Assembly (NCBI GenBank): GCA_963556145.1
Contig: OY744465.1
Location: 3,906,001-3,970,000, forward strand
Direction of reading: 5' to 3'
Origin: Hygrocybe punicea
Taxonomy: Eukaryota; Basidiomycota; Agaricomycetes; Agaricales; Hygrophoraceae
DNA length: 64,000 nt
Of the stretch, positions 23,188-44,569 are shown one piece after another. Position numbers and translations under genes: made by a program. The notes beneath the pieces are model-generated. The model was not told the DNA's origin and searched no databases. It saw only the letters and a program-made list of their open reading frames with translations. Each line of letters begins with the position of its first letter. Position 1 is the stretch's first letter.

Positions 23188-24848
23188 ATGTCGTCTTGTG
23201 TGCGATGCTCCAAGTCTCATAGCACCCCTTATGCTTTTTTGCTGTCGTGCTCAGAGTGTCGCAGATTTTGGCATCACCGTAGGCAGTCTAAAACGGCAGC
23301 TCTATTCTAACTCCTGAGCTGTGACAATCGACAATAGGTTGTCATATTCCGCCAGTTGAAGATGCAGAGCTTATAATTCGCATAAAGGCAACAAACAACA
23401 ACGATGTGGATAATGGGTTAGATGGGTGGACGTGTAAGAAGTGCTCAAAGAAGGGAAAAGGGAGGGATAACGGATCGATTGCTTTGCAATTATCAAATGC
23501 AAAGGATAATCCGTCTCGAAAGCAGAACGGCGAGGCTCAGGTACCCCATGTTACGGGTAAGATATATGCGTTGGTGGCAAGCTACACTGATCAACCTCAA
23601 CGGGGCAGACATTCCTTCACATGCACCACACCCAAGCAACGATTCTTCTGAGACCGGCGCTGCGCCAGTCATCCGTAAATATGGGAAACATCAAGCAGCA
23701 AAGCAACCATTGGGTCGTTGTTCAAATCCGGAGCCCCCGCAACACGCAGAGTATCAAGAACCAATATCGCTCACACATTCCACCGGGACCGCCGTAAAAA
23801 CACTCCATGCACATACCATAGGGACCTCTAGTAAACCACCGAACTTTGATCCACACGGACCACCCGTGCCCACATTACCTTTGGGTCGTGACACAGATGC
23901 TGCGAGTGCGGTTCCAATTGTACGGTTAGATTTGTTTCCTGCTCAGCATGGCAAGACAGATAGTGCTATGCCGTCCTCGTCAAGTTGGCCCAATCAGATT
24001 ATCCCGCATATCATCGGTGAAAGTCGGATCGAGGGCGGAACACCTGAATTTCAAGTGAGTTCACCTTCCTGATTTGTTCCCTCCACCCTGACAACAAGCG
24101 ATTATCGTAGGGCTCGTTCTCATCCGACCGTAGCAGAGTACCTCAGTCAAGCTTTGCTGTCGATAATCACAGTTCACCCGCACCTTTTTGTCCCCTTCAA
24201 GCACAGCCAAGCATTGTTGCCCCAAGTAGTGAGGATGCAATGGATATTGATACCTCCAGGTCGATATCCGTCGATTACCAACACAATGAAGGGGAAATTA
24301 CTCCTCTACATTTCTCCCACCCCGCATTGATATCCGGCCATCGTGCCAGACACCCTAGTCCAAGTCGCTCCCTCAGAAACCATCAACCGTCCGAGACAAG
24401 ACTTCAGACTGTTTCAGAAGACACCCAGATGGACGAAGACGATGATATGGAAGGATTATATTGGAATCCACCTGTTCGGTACCCCACTCCTATGGCATTC
24501 AGAGATCCAACACCGTCAAGCCCATTGACAAGAGCGCCAAATGCTTCGTCATTCACTGCCGTAATTCGTGCGCCTCAACCTGAATCTCAACCTGTCGTTA
24601 ATGTCCCCCATCCGGAGATTGGTCGCGGTCAAGTACTGACTACATGGATTCTCGCTCGCCATTCTGATGAGGAAAACCCGTGGAGTCCATTTCAAGGCAT
24701 AAAATGCTCAATCAGGGTCAAACGCAAAGCACGAAGCAAAGTACAAGCAACTAAATCAGAGAATGTGAATGGCTTCCAGGTCCACCAATTTAACTTTTCC
24801 CTGGTAGATTGGGTCTGTAACCAAATATCTGTTGCAGAGAGAGTATAG
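23188..24848 (+). CDS. PHD-finger protein, otherwise uncharacterised
   Basis: ATG at 23188 (MSSCVRCSKSHSTPYAF). Exon 1 ends at 23278 and exon 2 starts at 23338. Joined, they give a C4HC3 PHD finger: CVRC, then CSEC, then WHHRC (His and Cys), then about 35 residues on WTCKKC. PHD fingers generally bind histone H3 tails, so a chromatin role is likely but not shown. The rest, about 400 residues, is low-complexity and rich in Pro, Ser, His and Thr, with an acidic patch (QMDEDDDMEGLYW) and a basic C-terminal segment (RVKRKARSKVQ). It ends VCNQISVAERV. I do not recognise any second domain. The start codon is 68 bp after the capping-protein stop, so its promoter must overlap the upstream 3' region. 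Confidence 0.7.
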
Positions 24849-25534
24849 CACAGTAAGGGAACTTTGTTGTACCATGATTATTGGTCAAAATTTAGAATGT
24901 TTCAATTTAGGTGTGTAGGACTCCAATTATGTGTATAAGGGCAGATTGAAATCCAGACAAATTTTGAGGTTTAATAGGCCAAAGTGCCAACATAAAGTCT
25001 AGACAAAATTGCCTTTGCAGGCCAAAATACAAAATACTAGTGTTGAAGTCCAGACAATTCTGCTTTCCTGGTAGGCTTTGTAATGGCTCATGGAGATAGA
25101 TAGAGATCCCAAGCAAGCATACATTTTTGTCAATGATAGAATAGAGAAAACAAGCAAAGTATGAGGACAAATGTATTGAAAACACAAATGGAAAGCTCAG
25201 AATCTCATTTTGTTGTTTGGGAGAAGGGTCTCAAAATAAAGGGATATGTTTTACAAGTAAGGGGAAGACAGGAGAAGGAGAGGGATGAAAATTTGAAGAA
25301 TCTGAAAGGGGAGGATTGGGAATTGTTTTTTTTGTCAATCAATACTTTGGATTTTGAGAACCTTGAGTGAGTTAATGAAAAGGGTTATTGAGACAAAGAC
25401 CATATTGAGTGCAGCTCACAACTGTCAATTTCAACAAAGCTGACCCCCAAACAAAGCAGAGAGAGATATATTGATCTCAATATGAAGAATGTTATTTGTT
25501 ACAGGCAACATTTTTTATGAAAGTCTGACATATA
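24849..25534. other. AT-rich repeat-island edge, no gene seen
   Basis: About 690 bp after the PHD gene. It contains three imperfect copies of an AGTCYAGACAAatt-like word (near 24950, 24995 and 25048) and long A-rich stretches. No frame resembles a known protein. It marks the entry into the second repeat island. Confidence 0.4.
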
Positions 25535-25750
25535 GACTGTCCATGAGCAAGGCCATGACCCTCTGGCCCTAGGGTTGACCCTGCCCTCCCTTCAAGGGCC
25601 TACTGCTGTTCCAGCCTGGCTTGGCCCAGCTTTGGCGGCTTTGGTCGGGCTTTCCACAGCTCCGGCTTTCAAAAACGTCAGGCCAGGCCATGAGCAACGG
25701 CTTTGGCTTGGCTTTGGCTTGGCCTGGCCTAGGCCATGGCCTATTAACTA
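25535..25750. repeat. GGCCTGG/GGCTTTGG subterminal array at a hAT end
   Basis: A dense run of imperfect GGCCTGG, GGCTTGG and GGCTTTGG words. From 25601 it reads TACTGCTGTTCCAGCCTGG, which also occurs at 45836 (one base different) upstream of the other hAT half. It sits just past the stop of the minus-strand transposase, where the 3' terminal region of a hAT element should be. Confidence 0.6.
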
Positions 25751-25767
25751 CATATGCCGGTATTGGC

Positions 25768-28700
25768 TTATTCTACATCTGACATAGGGTCCAAGCCATC
25801 ATTGTCGTTGTCATCGTTGTCAATGACCAGCCACTCACTGCCCGAGTCATCTGAATTCCCATCCTCCTTGTCAAACCCACCTGCTTCCAATTCTGCTTCC
25901 AACGCTGAAGAGGGCGCTGGTTCCCGAAAGAGTAAGTTGTTGCGTATGGCACACTTAACACATTGCAAAGCCTCAACTATATCTCCCTTCAAACAGCTCC
26001 GATGTTTGCTGATCATAATGCCACCATGGGAGAAAGCACATTCGCTTGAGACTGACAATGCCATGATCGGTAAGTAGTCCTGTGCTAGCATTGCCCAAGC
26101 CGGATGGCGATGACCATTGACCTAACACAATCTCATCAGTAGATAGGATAATGATTTGGATTTGGCGTACCCCCCACCACTTAACCGTGGTCCATCCTTC
26201 CGGCACATGCTCGATGGTATCCAGGTAACTGCGAAAATCATGCAACCAGGGTCGCTTGGGGTCATCAGTTACAGCATCCCCACCCTCATCGCCTGGGCCA
26301 TCCTCGTCATCACCAAGTTCACGAAGAAGTTTGCCGAGTTTGCCTTTTGTCTTTGACATTGATTGCTTTGGGTTAGAATCAGCAAGTCTCATAGTATAAT
26401 ATTCTTTAAACTAATAAAAGTAGTCAATAATACTGCGGACATTGTAAAGGAGCTGAAAAAGGACTTACCACATCTTCGACACATTGTAAGACATCTGCTT
26501 GCAAGTCCACCGGCCAATGCTTCTTGAAATATCTGAGCTTTTGTCTCAGATCCAGTACTGACAAGCATTAGAAGCAGTGGACCAGGAAGTGAACAAGGAC
26601 ATACCCATTGCAACGATGTATGCCGGTGAGTTGGTGGTTCTCTTGTAATACTCATCAATCTTTGAGCACCCAGCCTGTAGTGCCTCTGCAAATACCTGAT
26701 ATTTTGGACATTCAGCATGAGAAGACCATGCTTTATGTAATGCTTCGAGGGCCAGGATAGCAAGATGGATGGTGGTGGCATTGCTGGAAGAGAATGATTG
26801 TTGCACATTGTTGGCATGCTGAAACAGTATTAGATTGCAAATAAAGATGATAACAGAGACGCAGCGTACACTTAAAAGACCCAGGAAAAGACCAACTCGG
26901 TCCCATTCCTTGCTGCTAAGCTTTAGTTCACGGATCTTGTCCTGCTTCTTAGAGTCAGCCTCCTCCCAGCGTAACTCATCAATGAAGTTGTCAATAAACT
27001 ATGGACATTGTTAATAGCAGACTAGAATGAGGTAGAATCAGAGACTTACAGCTTTGTGACATTCCGCACGATCAAGCATGACATAAGTTGATGACCATCT
27101 CACTTTCATGTCGATCTCAAGCTGAATGGGACGTGAGATGTTGGCTTTGGTTTGGATGGTCTTCCACATCTCTTTGCATTTCGAAGACGACCGTTCCTAA
27201 TCAATCAAATTGAATCATAATCATACTGATATCGCCCAGATGATATTACGCACCTTGACGATGATTGCCCTGACTAGACCAACCTCATCACAATCAATCA
27301 GAATGTGGGCATCTGGATTCTTGGGGTTGAAATGTGGAGATTTGCTATAGCTTCCGAGGACACTTGGGTTGCCAAGTTAATAACATGCGCAAGGCAACTG
27401 TGTTTGATAAGTGAGGTTGCTAAACAGTTTGAAAATCCACTCACTTAATTCTTCTCCTTTTTAGTGATGGACAGGTCCGGTTCGGTCCGGTTCTCAGCCA
27501 AATTTGGTGAACCCCGGACTGAACCTTAAGTCTGGTTCTACTTAAGTATAGAACCCCGGACCAAACCATCGGTTCTGGTTCTTTCAAGTCCAGTTCCAGT
27601 TTGGGCTTCCTAGAACCAAGAACAGAACCGTAAGTATGGATATTTTCATATCATTTTTTGTTTTTTTTGGCTTACACTCAGGTATATCGCGGGTAATAAA
27701 CATTTAGGTAGTATTATTATTAATATATTGTTAAAGACTAAATAGAGGGTGGGACAGAGTGCCCTGCTGCTGCACAGACACTTCCTGCCATTCGTGCAAC
27801 CCCTCACCCCCATCTGCTGCCGTTCGCCGTTTGTTCATGCCATTGGGCGTGGGCGCTGGCCACCGGCGCTTGAGCAAGGGGGGTGGTTGCTGCTGTGGTT
27901 GTTGCTGCTGCCATAGCTGTAGTGCGTAGTTGGCTCATTGATGGTAATGGCGGTGGCGGTCCTTGTTGTGGTGGTTGCGTCGGGCGCATGGAGGGTGTGT
28001 TGGTGGGCGCGTGGGCGGCCCATTGATGGTGATGGTGGTTTGGGCAGGTTGGTGGCCCTGTCGATGGTAATGGTGGAGGTGGCGGCGGCACCAGCCCCAT
28101 TGGTGGTTGTCGTGTTGGACGTGTGGGTGGCCCATTGACAGTGATGGTGGCATTGATGGGCGCATTGGTGTCGGTTGCCCCATTGGTAATCGTGTTGGCA
28201 GTGGTAGTGGTGGCAGTGGTGATCGTCATCATCGTTGTCGTCATTGTGTGGGTGTGGGATTAGCTTAGAACAATATAGAATACAAAAAAAATACTTACTT
28301 TTCTGCAGTGGGGATGGGTGCACCAACCCCCGCTGCCTTTTCATGTCTTGCATTTCCTCATGATGTCATCATTGTGGTCGTTTTCTGAAGCGGTGGTTGT
28401 TGGATTGGGTGTTGTGGGAGTTTTTCTGGGGTTTGTCCTGCTAGCGAAGTAATGAACTAAAAGTCATAATTATATAATTAGTAGAAGTACATGAAATAAC
28501 AAAAAAAGAGGAGTTACCTTGAACAGAACAGTTCACGGTGAACAGTTCTGCTCATCTTCGAGGACGTGTTGTTCTCGAAGTTGAATTTGTTGGGTGTGAC
28601 ATGACATGTCATGGTAGGGTAACTTACCGGTTCGGACCGGTCCAAACGGGTTCTGGACCATGACAAAAAGGCCGAACGCAGAACCAGACTTCAGGTCCGG

Positions 28701-29125
28701 TTCATGCCTGGCCTCGAACTTGGACCCAAACTGTGGTTCGGTTCTCATTGGTTCAGGTTCGAACCACGGTTCTGAACCAGACCTGTCCATCACTATGCCT
28801 TTTCCAGTTGTATTTCTTTCCTGTAGTACCATTAATATGCATAGCAAACTCTTGTAGCATGGTGGAATTGTTCAAGGTGTTGTCACATGTGATATGACCA
28901 ATCTGTGAGATGAGATCAATGCACGAAGTTATCATTAGTTATCACGTACCTTGTGCTCAATGTCAATGCGTTTGACAATCTTGAACAAGGCTTGACCTAA
29001 TCGAACACCATTGTGTGTGTTGTTGGCCTTGGTGAAGTCGAGTAGGGCAGTCTGGAGCTCCCATTTCCCAGGTTCCGTTTCTTCAATCCAATGTCCAGTA
29101 ACGGCAAAGTAGCCATTGGAATTCA
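25768..29125 (-). pseudogene. hAT-family transposase, C-terminal half, interrupted
   Basis: Read on the minus strand, the fragment begins near 29125 with SNGYFAVTGHWIEE and continues through FTKANNTHNGVRLG and IGHITCDNTLNNSTMLQEFA (catalytic-core region) to KKYNWKR. There a 1334-bp element is inserted (27462-28795). Coding resumes with CLAHVINLA, then RWSSTYVMLDRA, and ends in the hAT dimerisation domain SSECAFSHGGIMISKH, stop at 25768. There is at least one frameshift after HVINLA. The N-terminal BED-finger half is absent here, and a DUF6589-like fragment is joined upstream. hAT transposases cut and paste DNA with 8-bp target duplications. This copy cannot be active. Confidence 0.8.
27462..28795. 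mobile_element. non-autonomous hAT-like element nested in the transposase
   Basis: 1334 bp with terminal inverted repeats TAGTGATGGACAGGTC at the left and the reverse complement at the right (GACCTGTCCATCACTA). Flanking 8-mers CTCCTTTT and TGCCTTTT match at 6 of 8 positions, fitting a hAT target duplication. Both ends carry degenerate GGTTCGG/GGTTCTGG arrays (27475-27625 and 28625-28785). The interior has GGTGGT and CACCATTACCATC-like trinucleotide repeats (27830-28220) but no transposase. It splits the surrounding hAT transposase between KYNWKR and the CLAHVINLA exon. Confidence 0.75.
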
Positions 29126-29697
29126 GTCGTTGGAGCCATTTCTTGGATGTCTGATATGAGTTCCTTCCAGTGAATAGACAGCAGAGCCTCTTCAGATAGT
29201 TCCTCTTGTGGCAGAAACATCATATCCTTGAGTGTTTGGATTTCTTCGTCGATCGTGTCACATATCATGTCGAGAGCCCAATCAGTCATAGCCTTGCAAG
29301 CCGCCTTAGTTCTAATGCCTTGACCATGAGCATGGGGAGGCCTGTGCCAGTTCTTCAAAATGACTGGTAGTTCATCGCTGATCATGAGAGCAGTCCGAGC
29401 GAAGTGAGCTTTGCTGTTCTTGATCAGATCCTTGTCAGTCCAGCTGAGAGCCCAGAGAAATAGCGGCAGATTTAGGTGCAGAGTGTCCATAAAGTCTAGT
29501 ACAGCAAGTACTCTTTGGGAAATGTTGCCAGCTTCATCCAGGAAATTTTGATGGGATTTTGTCTGGTGCTGTCGTGGATCAGAGACAGAATCCCGTTGGG
29601 GATGCATTTCTGAGTGACCAGACCTTTCCATATTTGAACATGATGTAGTGAGGGGACTGCCAGAGGCTTTCAAGTGTCTCAAAGGGCAATCGGACAC
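29126..29697 (-). pseudogene. DUF6589-like protein, N-terminal region fragment
   Basis: An open frame of about 190 residues with LAVLDFMDTLHLNLPLFLWA, FARTALMISDELPVIL, KNWHRPPHAHGQGIRTKA and LISDIQEMAPTT. These match my memory of the N-terminal part of a large basidiomycete family usually annotated DUF6589, which is multicopy and repeat-associated. Its function is unknown. The similarity stops at about 29126, where a hAT transposase fragment continues on the same strand in another frame, so this is a truncated and fused remnant. Confidence 0.6.
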
Positions 29698-29993
29698 TGA
29701 GAGGAGGGGGCAACGAGGGGCAGGATAGGTAGTTGATCGTAGGTTATCTCGTTATGTAATCACTTATCTACACCCACTCTATCTAATCTCACCAGACATT
29801 CTAGCTAGCGTCGAGTCGAGTCTTTTTGACACTCCGACCGGAACCTTGCGCACGCCCTAGAATGGCTGGGGTACAAGGCTGTCACAGCACTGACTAATTT
29901 TGACGGTGTATCCAACACTTTCGGAAGGAGAAATTCACACGCCCGTCGGACGCGAAAAAAAAGGAAGGTGTCACTGCAACGACCAGCGTCGAG
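29698..29993. promoter_or_regulatory. Prp8 upstream region
   Basis: 296 bp between the repeat island and the Prp8 start. It contains pyrimidine-rich DNA and a GAGTCGAGTC repeat near 29812. The promoter of an essential splicing gene must therefore lie within or very close to repeat-derived DNA. Confidence 0.4.
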
Positions 29994-39320
<9,327 letters not shown>

Positions 39321-39471
39321 ATGCGTAATTGTGCACTTTTCTCTTCATGCACTGTTAAATTTTATACGTAGCCCCAAAAACGTATGTATGTTACAAGAAA
39401 TCTCAAAACCAGATGTGACGGTAAGAATGGACATGTGGGCAAAAAGACGACAAGAAAACATAAGGAAAGGG

Positions 39472-42400
39472 TTACATGCTGACAATGCCAAGAGAAATCA
39501 CAGAACCATGTCGCGATAATGAAATTAGCTTGTCTTCACCTGTTGTCTTAACTTCTATATGGCCTGTGTGATCCTCCACTTCTTTGTCCATGAGAGTAAG
39601 TTGCCTTGATCCACGCCGGGGTGGTGGAGACAGAGAAGTGAGTTCCGGAAAGGTGACGTTTACAGGTGGAGACGGAAGGCGCCGAACAGCCTTCCCATCA
39701 GATAACGTTGGCGTGATAGGGGACTGGAGTTGGAGAAAACTAGGATCATTTTGGAATTGCGTAATACGCTCCCCTATGGGCGTCGCAGGTGGCGTATACA
39801 TCTGGGGCGGTCTCCGATACATCCTCGTTACGGGATGACGTGAGCTGGTGGAGGCACCAATATCTTCTGGGACAGATGGAATTGGTGAGGTAGATGGTGC
39901 GCTTAAAATACGTAACCGTTGTTTGATAGAACTGTTGCGCGAAACTGGTGTTGACGGTGTTGGGGGCAGTGGGTATGTAGGCGGAGGCAATGGCGAGACT
40001 GCTGGTATGGGAGATGCAGGAATCGGATATAAGTCTGCTGAGGGGGTATTATTGCTGCTGGAAGAGACTCTGTTTTGGTATTCTGGGTCATCCGGTCGAG
40101 GAGGTAGTGTAGTTGATGGGGGTGGTTTTGGTGCATTCAGCGACAATCTAAATGAACGATGTGGAAGGGAATCACGGAATGGATTCCTGGTTGCAGCGCC
40201 AGATTCGGATGACCTCAAGGAGCCATCATGACCGGGGGCAGGGGGCAGGGCAAAGGTCGGGGCCGGTCGCGGTGGAGGTACTGATGCTCTGTGAGGAGGA
40301 ACTGGGCGGTTAATAGAATGTCCATTCAGGTGTGGTTGTGAAGCGCTACAAGAGGTGGCGCTTAAAGCCGACGAATTGGACCCCCGTTTAGAGAAATTCG
40401 GCAAGCCAGAAACGACGCTAATTTGACTTGTCGCAGAACGGATGGATGAAGAAGACTGACAGCTGGTGCCTCCTTCTGATAAATATGGATGGTTGTTTGT
40501 ATTTGGCATCCGCGAGGGCTGCCCTGGTGGAACCGCCGGCGGTGGCCCACTTGGAGGGGTCAGCCTTTTTGGTAATGAGCCTTGTCTTGACCATCTCTTT
40601 GTTTTTGAGCTCGAACTTGACCGATCTATATTGCTCCCAATTTCGCCTGAGGCGAAAGTGGAGACAGAATGAAGAGAGGGCGCGCGGGCCTTCTGTTCCG
40701 GAGTACCGAACGAGAACCCTGAGAAATCGGCCGGTTCAGGACTGACTTGCTCCTCCTCAACGACAGAGCAGCCCACTGCATTGACATTCCCATTACTCTC
40801 ACAATGTGTTGTAGATTGTTCAGGGGGCGCAGATGTCCTAATAGCCCAAGACCTCTTTCGTGGAGCGGGCTGAAGGGATAGAGATCCGACAGAGAGCGTG
40901 CGACTGGACTTCATGAGTGGATCTTTGGCTGGCCAACTTGTTGATTGATGTTCTACGACTATTTTTCGATCCAGACGCTGCTCTGACACCGAACTTGTCG
41001 TAGGAAATTCCGTAGTCGGTGATAAGTGGTACGACTGTATAGGTGCAACTCGTGGAGATAATGGCGGCACATCAGATATACCATTCGCTCGCACTAGGCT
41101 CAGCAAATTGTGCCCCATATGGCCGAACGAGTCTTCGTTTGTCTCTCGCTCTGAACCATCGTCGATGGATGTGGATTGCGAGGGTGAACGTGGACGCGTG
41201 ACTCCTGAAAACAGACCCTTGAGGGTCGACACAGCAAGTGTTGGAGGCTTCGGCGAGGGTGCATGTGAGCGTGACGATTGGGATGATATTGATGCCGCAT
41301 AATTTTGATCGGATGTTGCAAAGGGATGAGACAAGATCGTCGGCAAAGAACGTGAGCTGTTGAAGTTGGATTGCTTGACAGTGAGAGACGTGACTATCCC
41401 TTGAGCACGCATGGAAAGCATCACATCCATGTCTCCCCTAGGTTCGATGCCTCCTTGCGTATTTAAGGGTATACCCAAACCAGCACGCATCGATCTTGTC
41501 ATAAAAGAAATAAGTTTGTTAAGACAGATCAGACATTGGAGTAATCATACCGTTGGCTGAGGACTACATTTTTTACAAGTGTGATCCATTTCTGTGCTTC
41601 GGAAGGGTCCACTATTTGGAGAAACCACATCGTTTTGACCCCCTCAGGACTTGGCACTTTCAAGGCCCCAACATCAACGCCTCCTACCTTGACCACGTTT
41701 TTTCGTCCAGCAACATCTTCTTCAGCAACAAATACGACACTGTCCTCGTTGATCTCCAATCTTTCTAACTCTTTCTCTTCGGCACCTGAAGATCTGAATA
41801 AATGCAGATACGAGACAGTCGGTCCTTGAGATGGTACTGAAGGGGCGGAGGAAAGAACTAGGAATCGGTTCTTCCAGTTCTTCGAAAGCGTGAACAGGCG
41901 CAGCGAAGTGGTGGGATAATGCTTGGTTAGATTGGACGAGTTTTGAGTGAATTCGGCCAAGTTTACAACTGTACTTGGGAAACCTGGGATAGGCGTTGTT
42001 GGGCTGGAAGATTTGTAGGACGGTAGTGAATTTTTCCGAAGTGGCTCGCCATAAGATTGCAACATCAAATCGGATATGCGATAATCATTTGGGAATCTGC
42101 CATCAGTCGGAATATCGCCCAGAGTTCGTACACCATCATGAGCCAAATCTTGATGGCCTTCAAAGCTGGCCTGGTTTTCGTTCTCATTCTCGTTTTCGTC
42201 TACTTCCTTTACACTGTCCTCCGTTGACATCAAGATAGGATCCAGACCGATAGAGTGTGCTGCAGCATCCCTCAAGCGTTCTCTTTCTTCGACTTCGTCA
42301 TCACGTCGGGGGGCTGTGATTTCGATAACGTCAGGCAACACGATCGGCATCGGGTGTTGTCGAACAGATTTGCGCCTCCGTCCAAATCTAAAGCCCAGAA

Positions 42401-43038
42401 CATCTGATGCAGTAACGAGGAGACTACCCCGTTTCCTTGACAGTGGCGATAGCGAAGGAGATACTGAAGGAACCCCCGAACTGCTTTCCTTTGACGTGAA
42501 CGACGACGCCGCATTGCGAGGAGCAGTGGCAAATGAGTCGGCGTCTAATATATTACATGTTGCCGAATAGAATGAGCTCCAGGCGTTTTACAAGTGGCGA
42601 AAAGTGCTGACCGTATCCCGACCCGCTGACGCCGTCGCTGCTGTCTACAGAATCCTTCCCCTTGCTAGGATCCTTAACCTTCTCGCCACCTCGCGAATTT
42701 GATTGCGTAGAAGCTCTGCGTATCCGAAAGTCAGAGCTTGTGATAGGCCTGGGCTTGCTGGATGACGGGAAACTGCTTTGAGTGCTAAACCATGAAGCTC
42801 TATGGGTCACTGAGGTGACGAGGGAGGCGAGGGGCATGGGAGTTGGTGAAGGTGAAACGTAAGTTCTCTGTGTTGGAAAGTTACGGGATACGTATCACGG
42901 TGCACAAATGGAGCAATCCATCAAAAAACATACGCTTGTGAGCGTTTACTCTCTCCAAGCAGCAGCAGAGGGACTGACCTGATCATCCGAGTCCTCGCCT
43001 TCCGCCCATCCGCTCCGCAGCGCATTCCCGCTCGACAT
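39472..43038 (-). CDS. PH-domain protein, large and mostly disordered
   Basis: Four exons (43038-42979, 42867-42612, 42544-41551, 41494-39472) join in frame to 1110 residues. I chose ATG at 43038 because MSSGNALRSGWAEGEDSDDQ splices cleanly to RTYVSPSPTPMPLASLV. Starting at 42837 would lose this conserved-looking start. A PH domain lies near the middle: TTSLRLFTLSKNWKNRFLVL, then SYLHLFRSSG, then TMWFLQIVDPSEAQKWI. PH domains bind phosphoinositides or partner proteins, so a membrane-linked signalling role is likely. The C-terminal 670 residues are rich in Ser and Pro with many polyproline motifs (PSGPPPAVPPGQP, PPPTYPLPPTP) that could bind SH3 or WW domains. No catalytic domain is visible. 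It is convergent with Prp8. Confidence 0.75.
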
Positions 43039-43448
43039 GGAGTAGGTAGGGAGAAAATCAACCACCAAGAAATAATTATGTATTAGTTCTTTTATTTGCG
43101 GGGATCCGCATCCGAGTGCCCCATCCTTATATAGTAAACACCTTGTACAGTACCTCATTGCAATGTACCACCATATCAGGGCTACGATTACATGTCCAAT
43201 GTGGATACGGTACTTAACAGCAATACGGGTGAGAAACACGCAATTCGGTAAATCCAATCACCGTAAGCACTGCTCGATGCGATGCATATGTCCAAATTCA
43301 ATGCAATGCGATGCGATGCATACGTCAAATAGTCGATGCAAAAGTCGTCCGAAATGTTCGGACTACTAAAGAGCTAAATGTCAGAACCGAAATCAAGACA
43401 ATTTTTCAAATGTGGGAGCACTCACTGAGAAGTCAAATACTAACTGAC
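43039..43448. other. intergenic with GATGCGATGCAT repeats
   Basis: 410 bp between two minus-strand genes. It contains repeated ATGCGATGCATAYGTC-like words at about 43277 and 43309 and related ATGCRATGCGATG runs. It should hold the PH-gene promoter and the 3' end of the upstream coiled-coil gene. Confidence 0.4.
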
Positions 43449-44430
43449 TTAACGCATTTTATAGATGCCGAACGGCCGCACGGTTCCTAAAGCTCCATCC
43501 ACAGACTGGCTATGACTGGGAATGCCAGTAGAGTCTGACGCCACCATCCTGGATGGATCAAAGGTTACCCTTGGCTCTGAGGGTCTTCCATCATACCCGA
43601 CAACGTCCAACATCTGTTTCAGCTCTTCGTTCTCTTTTTCCAGCCGTGCAAGCTCAGATTCACGGTCTAATGAATATTGCGCTGCAGCTGTGGCGTTCCA
43701 TGGCTCACGATCGTCTTCATTGCCATTGATAGATTTTTGTTCCGGGCCTTCCCCACCGAGAGAGCGCAAAAACTGGCGCAGAGTGTGTGAGAGTCTCGCC
43801 AAAGATTCCGACACAGCCGTGCTCGAGTTAATATTCTGACTGGTATTTTCTTCTTCCCGAGCAAGTAATTTCGATTCGTAATCCCGTATCAGCGACAACT
43901 CCCGTTCCTGGACATCACGCTAGTAACGTTTCGCTGGAATATGAGTTTTGGACAACCGAAAAGTGGGCGAAACATACAGCACGATTGCGGAACGAACTCA
44001 TGACGGTCTCAAGAGTCTGCTCGTGCTCCTTGATCAAAGCATTGAGTTGCTTGTTGTCGTATTGCAGACTCTGGTTCTCCATCGTCATCGCCGCATTCAT
44101 CCGCTCCAATTCGCTCTCATAAGCCTCTGTAATAAAGAAATGTCATTGGCGGTCGAATACCCAATGGTGCACAACACACCCTTGGTTTTGTCGGTGTTGA
44201 ACCGTCGTAGTACGAATCCTGTTTGAGAATGAGTCGCTTGATTCTACGTACTTGATATGTCAGTGAAACTTGGCAACGTGGTATGCATTGGAAACCACCT
44301 TGGTGTTTCCCACTTGGCTGTAAAGTGTCACAGAAAGTGCTCGATTGCGGCTCAGCTCTTCTGAAAGCTCTCCGATTATACCCCACAACCGCAGAAGTTC
44401 TTGATCCGCGCCGCTGTCCAAGATAGTCAT
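43449..44430 (-). CDS. SIKE/FGFR1OP2-like coiled-coil protein
   Basis: A spliced gene, ATG taken at 44430 (MTILDSGADQELLRLWG), stop at 43449-43451. Short exons give ELSEELSRNRALSVTLYSQ, TGFVLRRFNTDKTK, and then a long coiled coil: ENQSLQYDNKQLNALIKEHE, QTLETVMSSFRNRA and ELSLIRDYESKLLAREEE. The stretch LNALIKEHEQTLETVMSSFR resembles the core of SIKE and FGFR1OP2, coiled-coil subunits of the STRIPAK phosphatase-kinase complex. In fungi such proteins act in septation, cell fusion and development. The C-terminus (RVTFDPSRMVAS, FGIYKMR) is not familiar. The assignment rests on this one core, so it is moderate. The first exon could begin further upstream, but no in-frame ATG is visible there. Confidence 0.6.
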
Positions 44431-44569
44431 TCCTCTAAGCTCTTCAAGCTTCACAAGTTCAACAGTCAGAGCAAAGCGCCGGCAACGCCCGAGCCTTCAA
44501 GGTTTTCCACTTACAGTCGTTTTTGATCTTCACACTTTTTGGAATTTTTTTGATCATAATATGGACTTG

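Noticed and set aside
28740..28770. GGTTCGAACC as a tRNA T-loop
   Set aside because: It is part of the GGTTC-word array; no cloverleaf or A-box at the proper distance.
42940..43260. A separate 103-codon minus-strand gene
   Set aside because: Its useful part (from 43038) is the first exon of the PH-domain gene, joined by a clean 111-bp intron.
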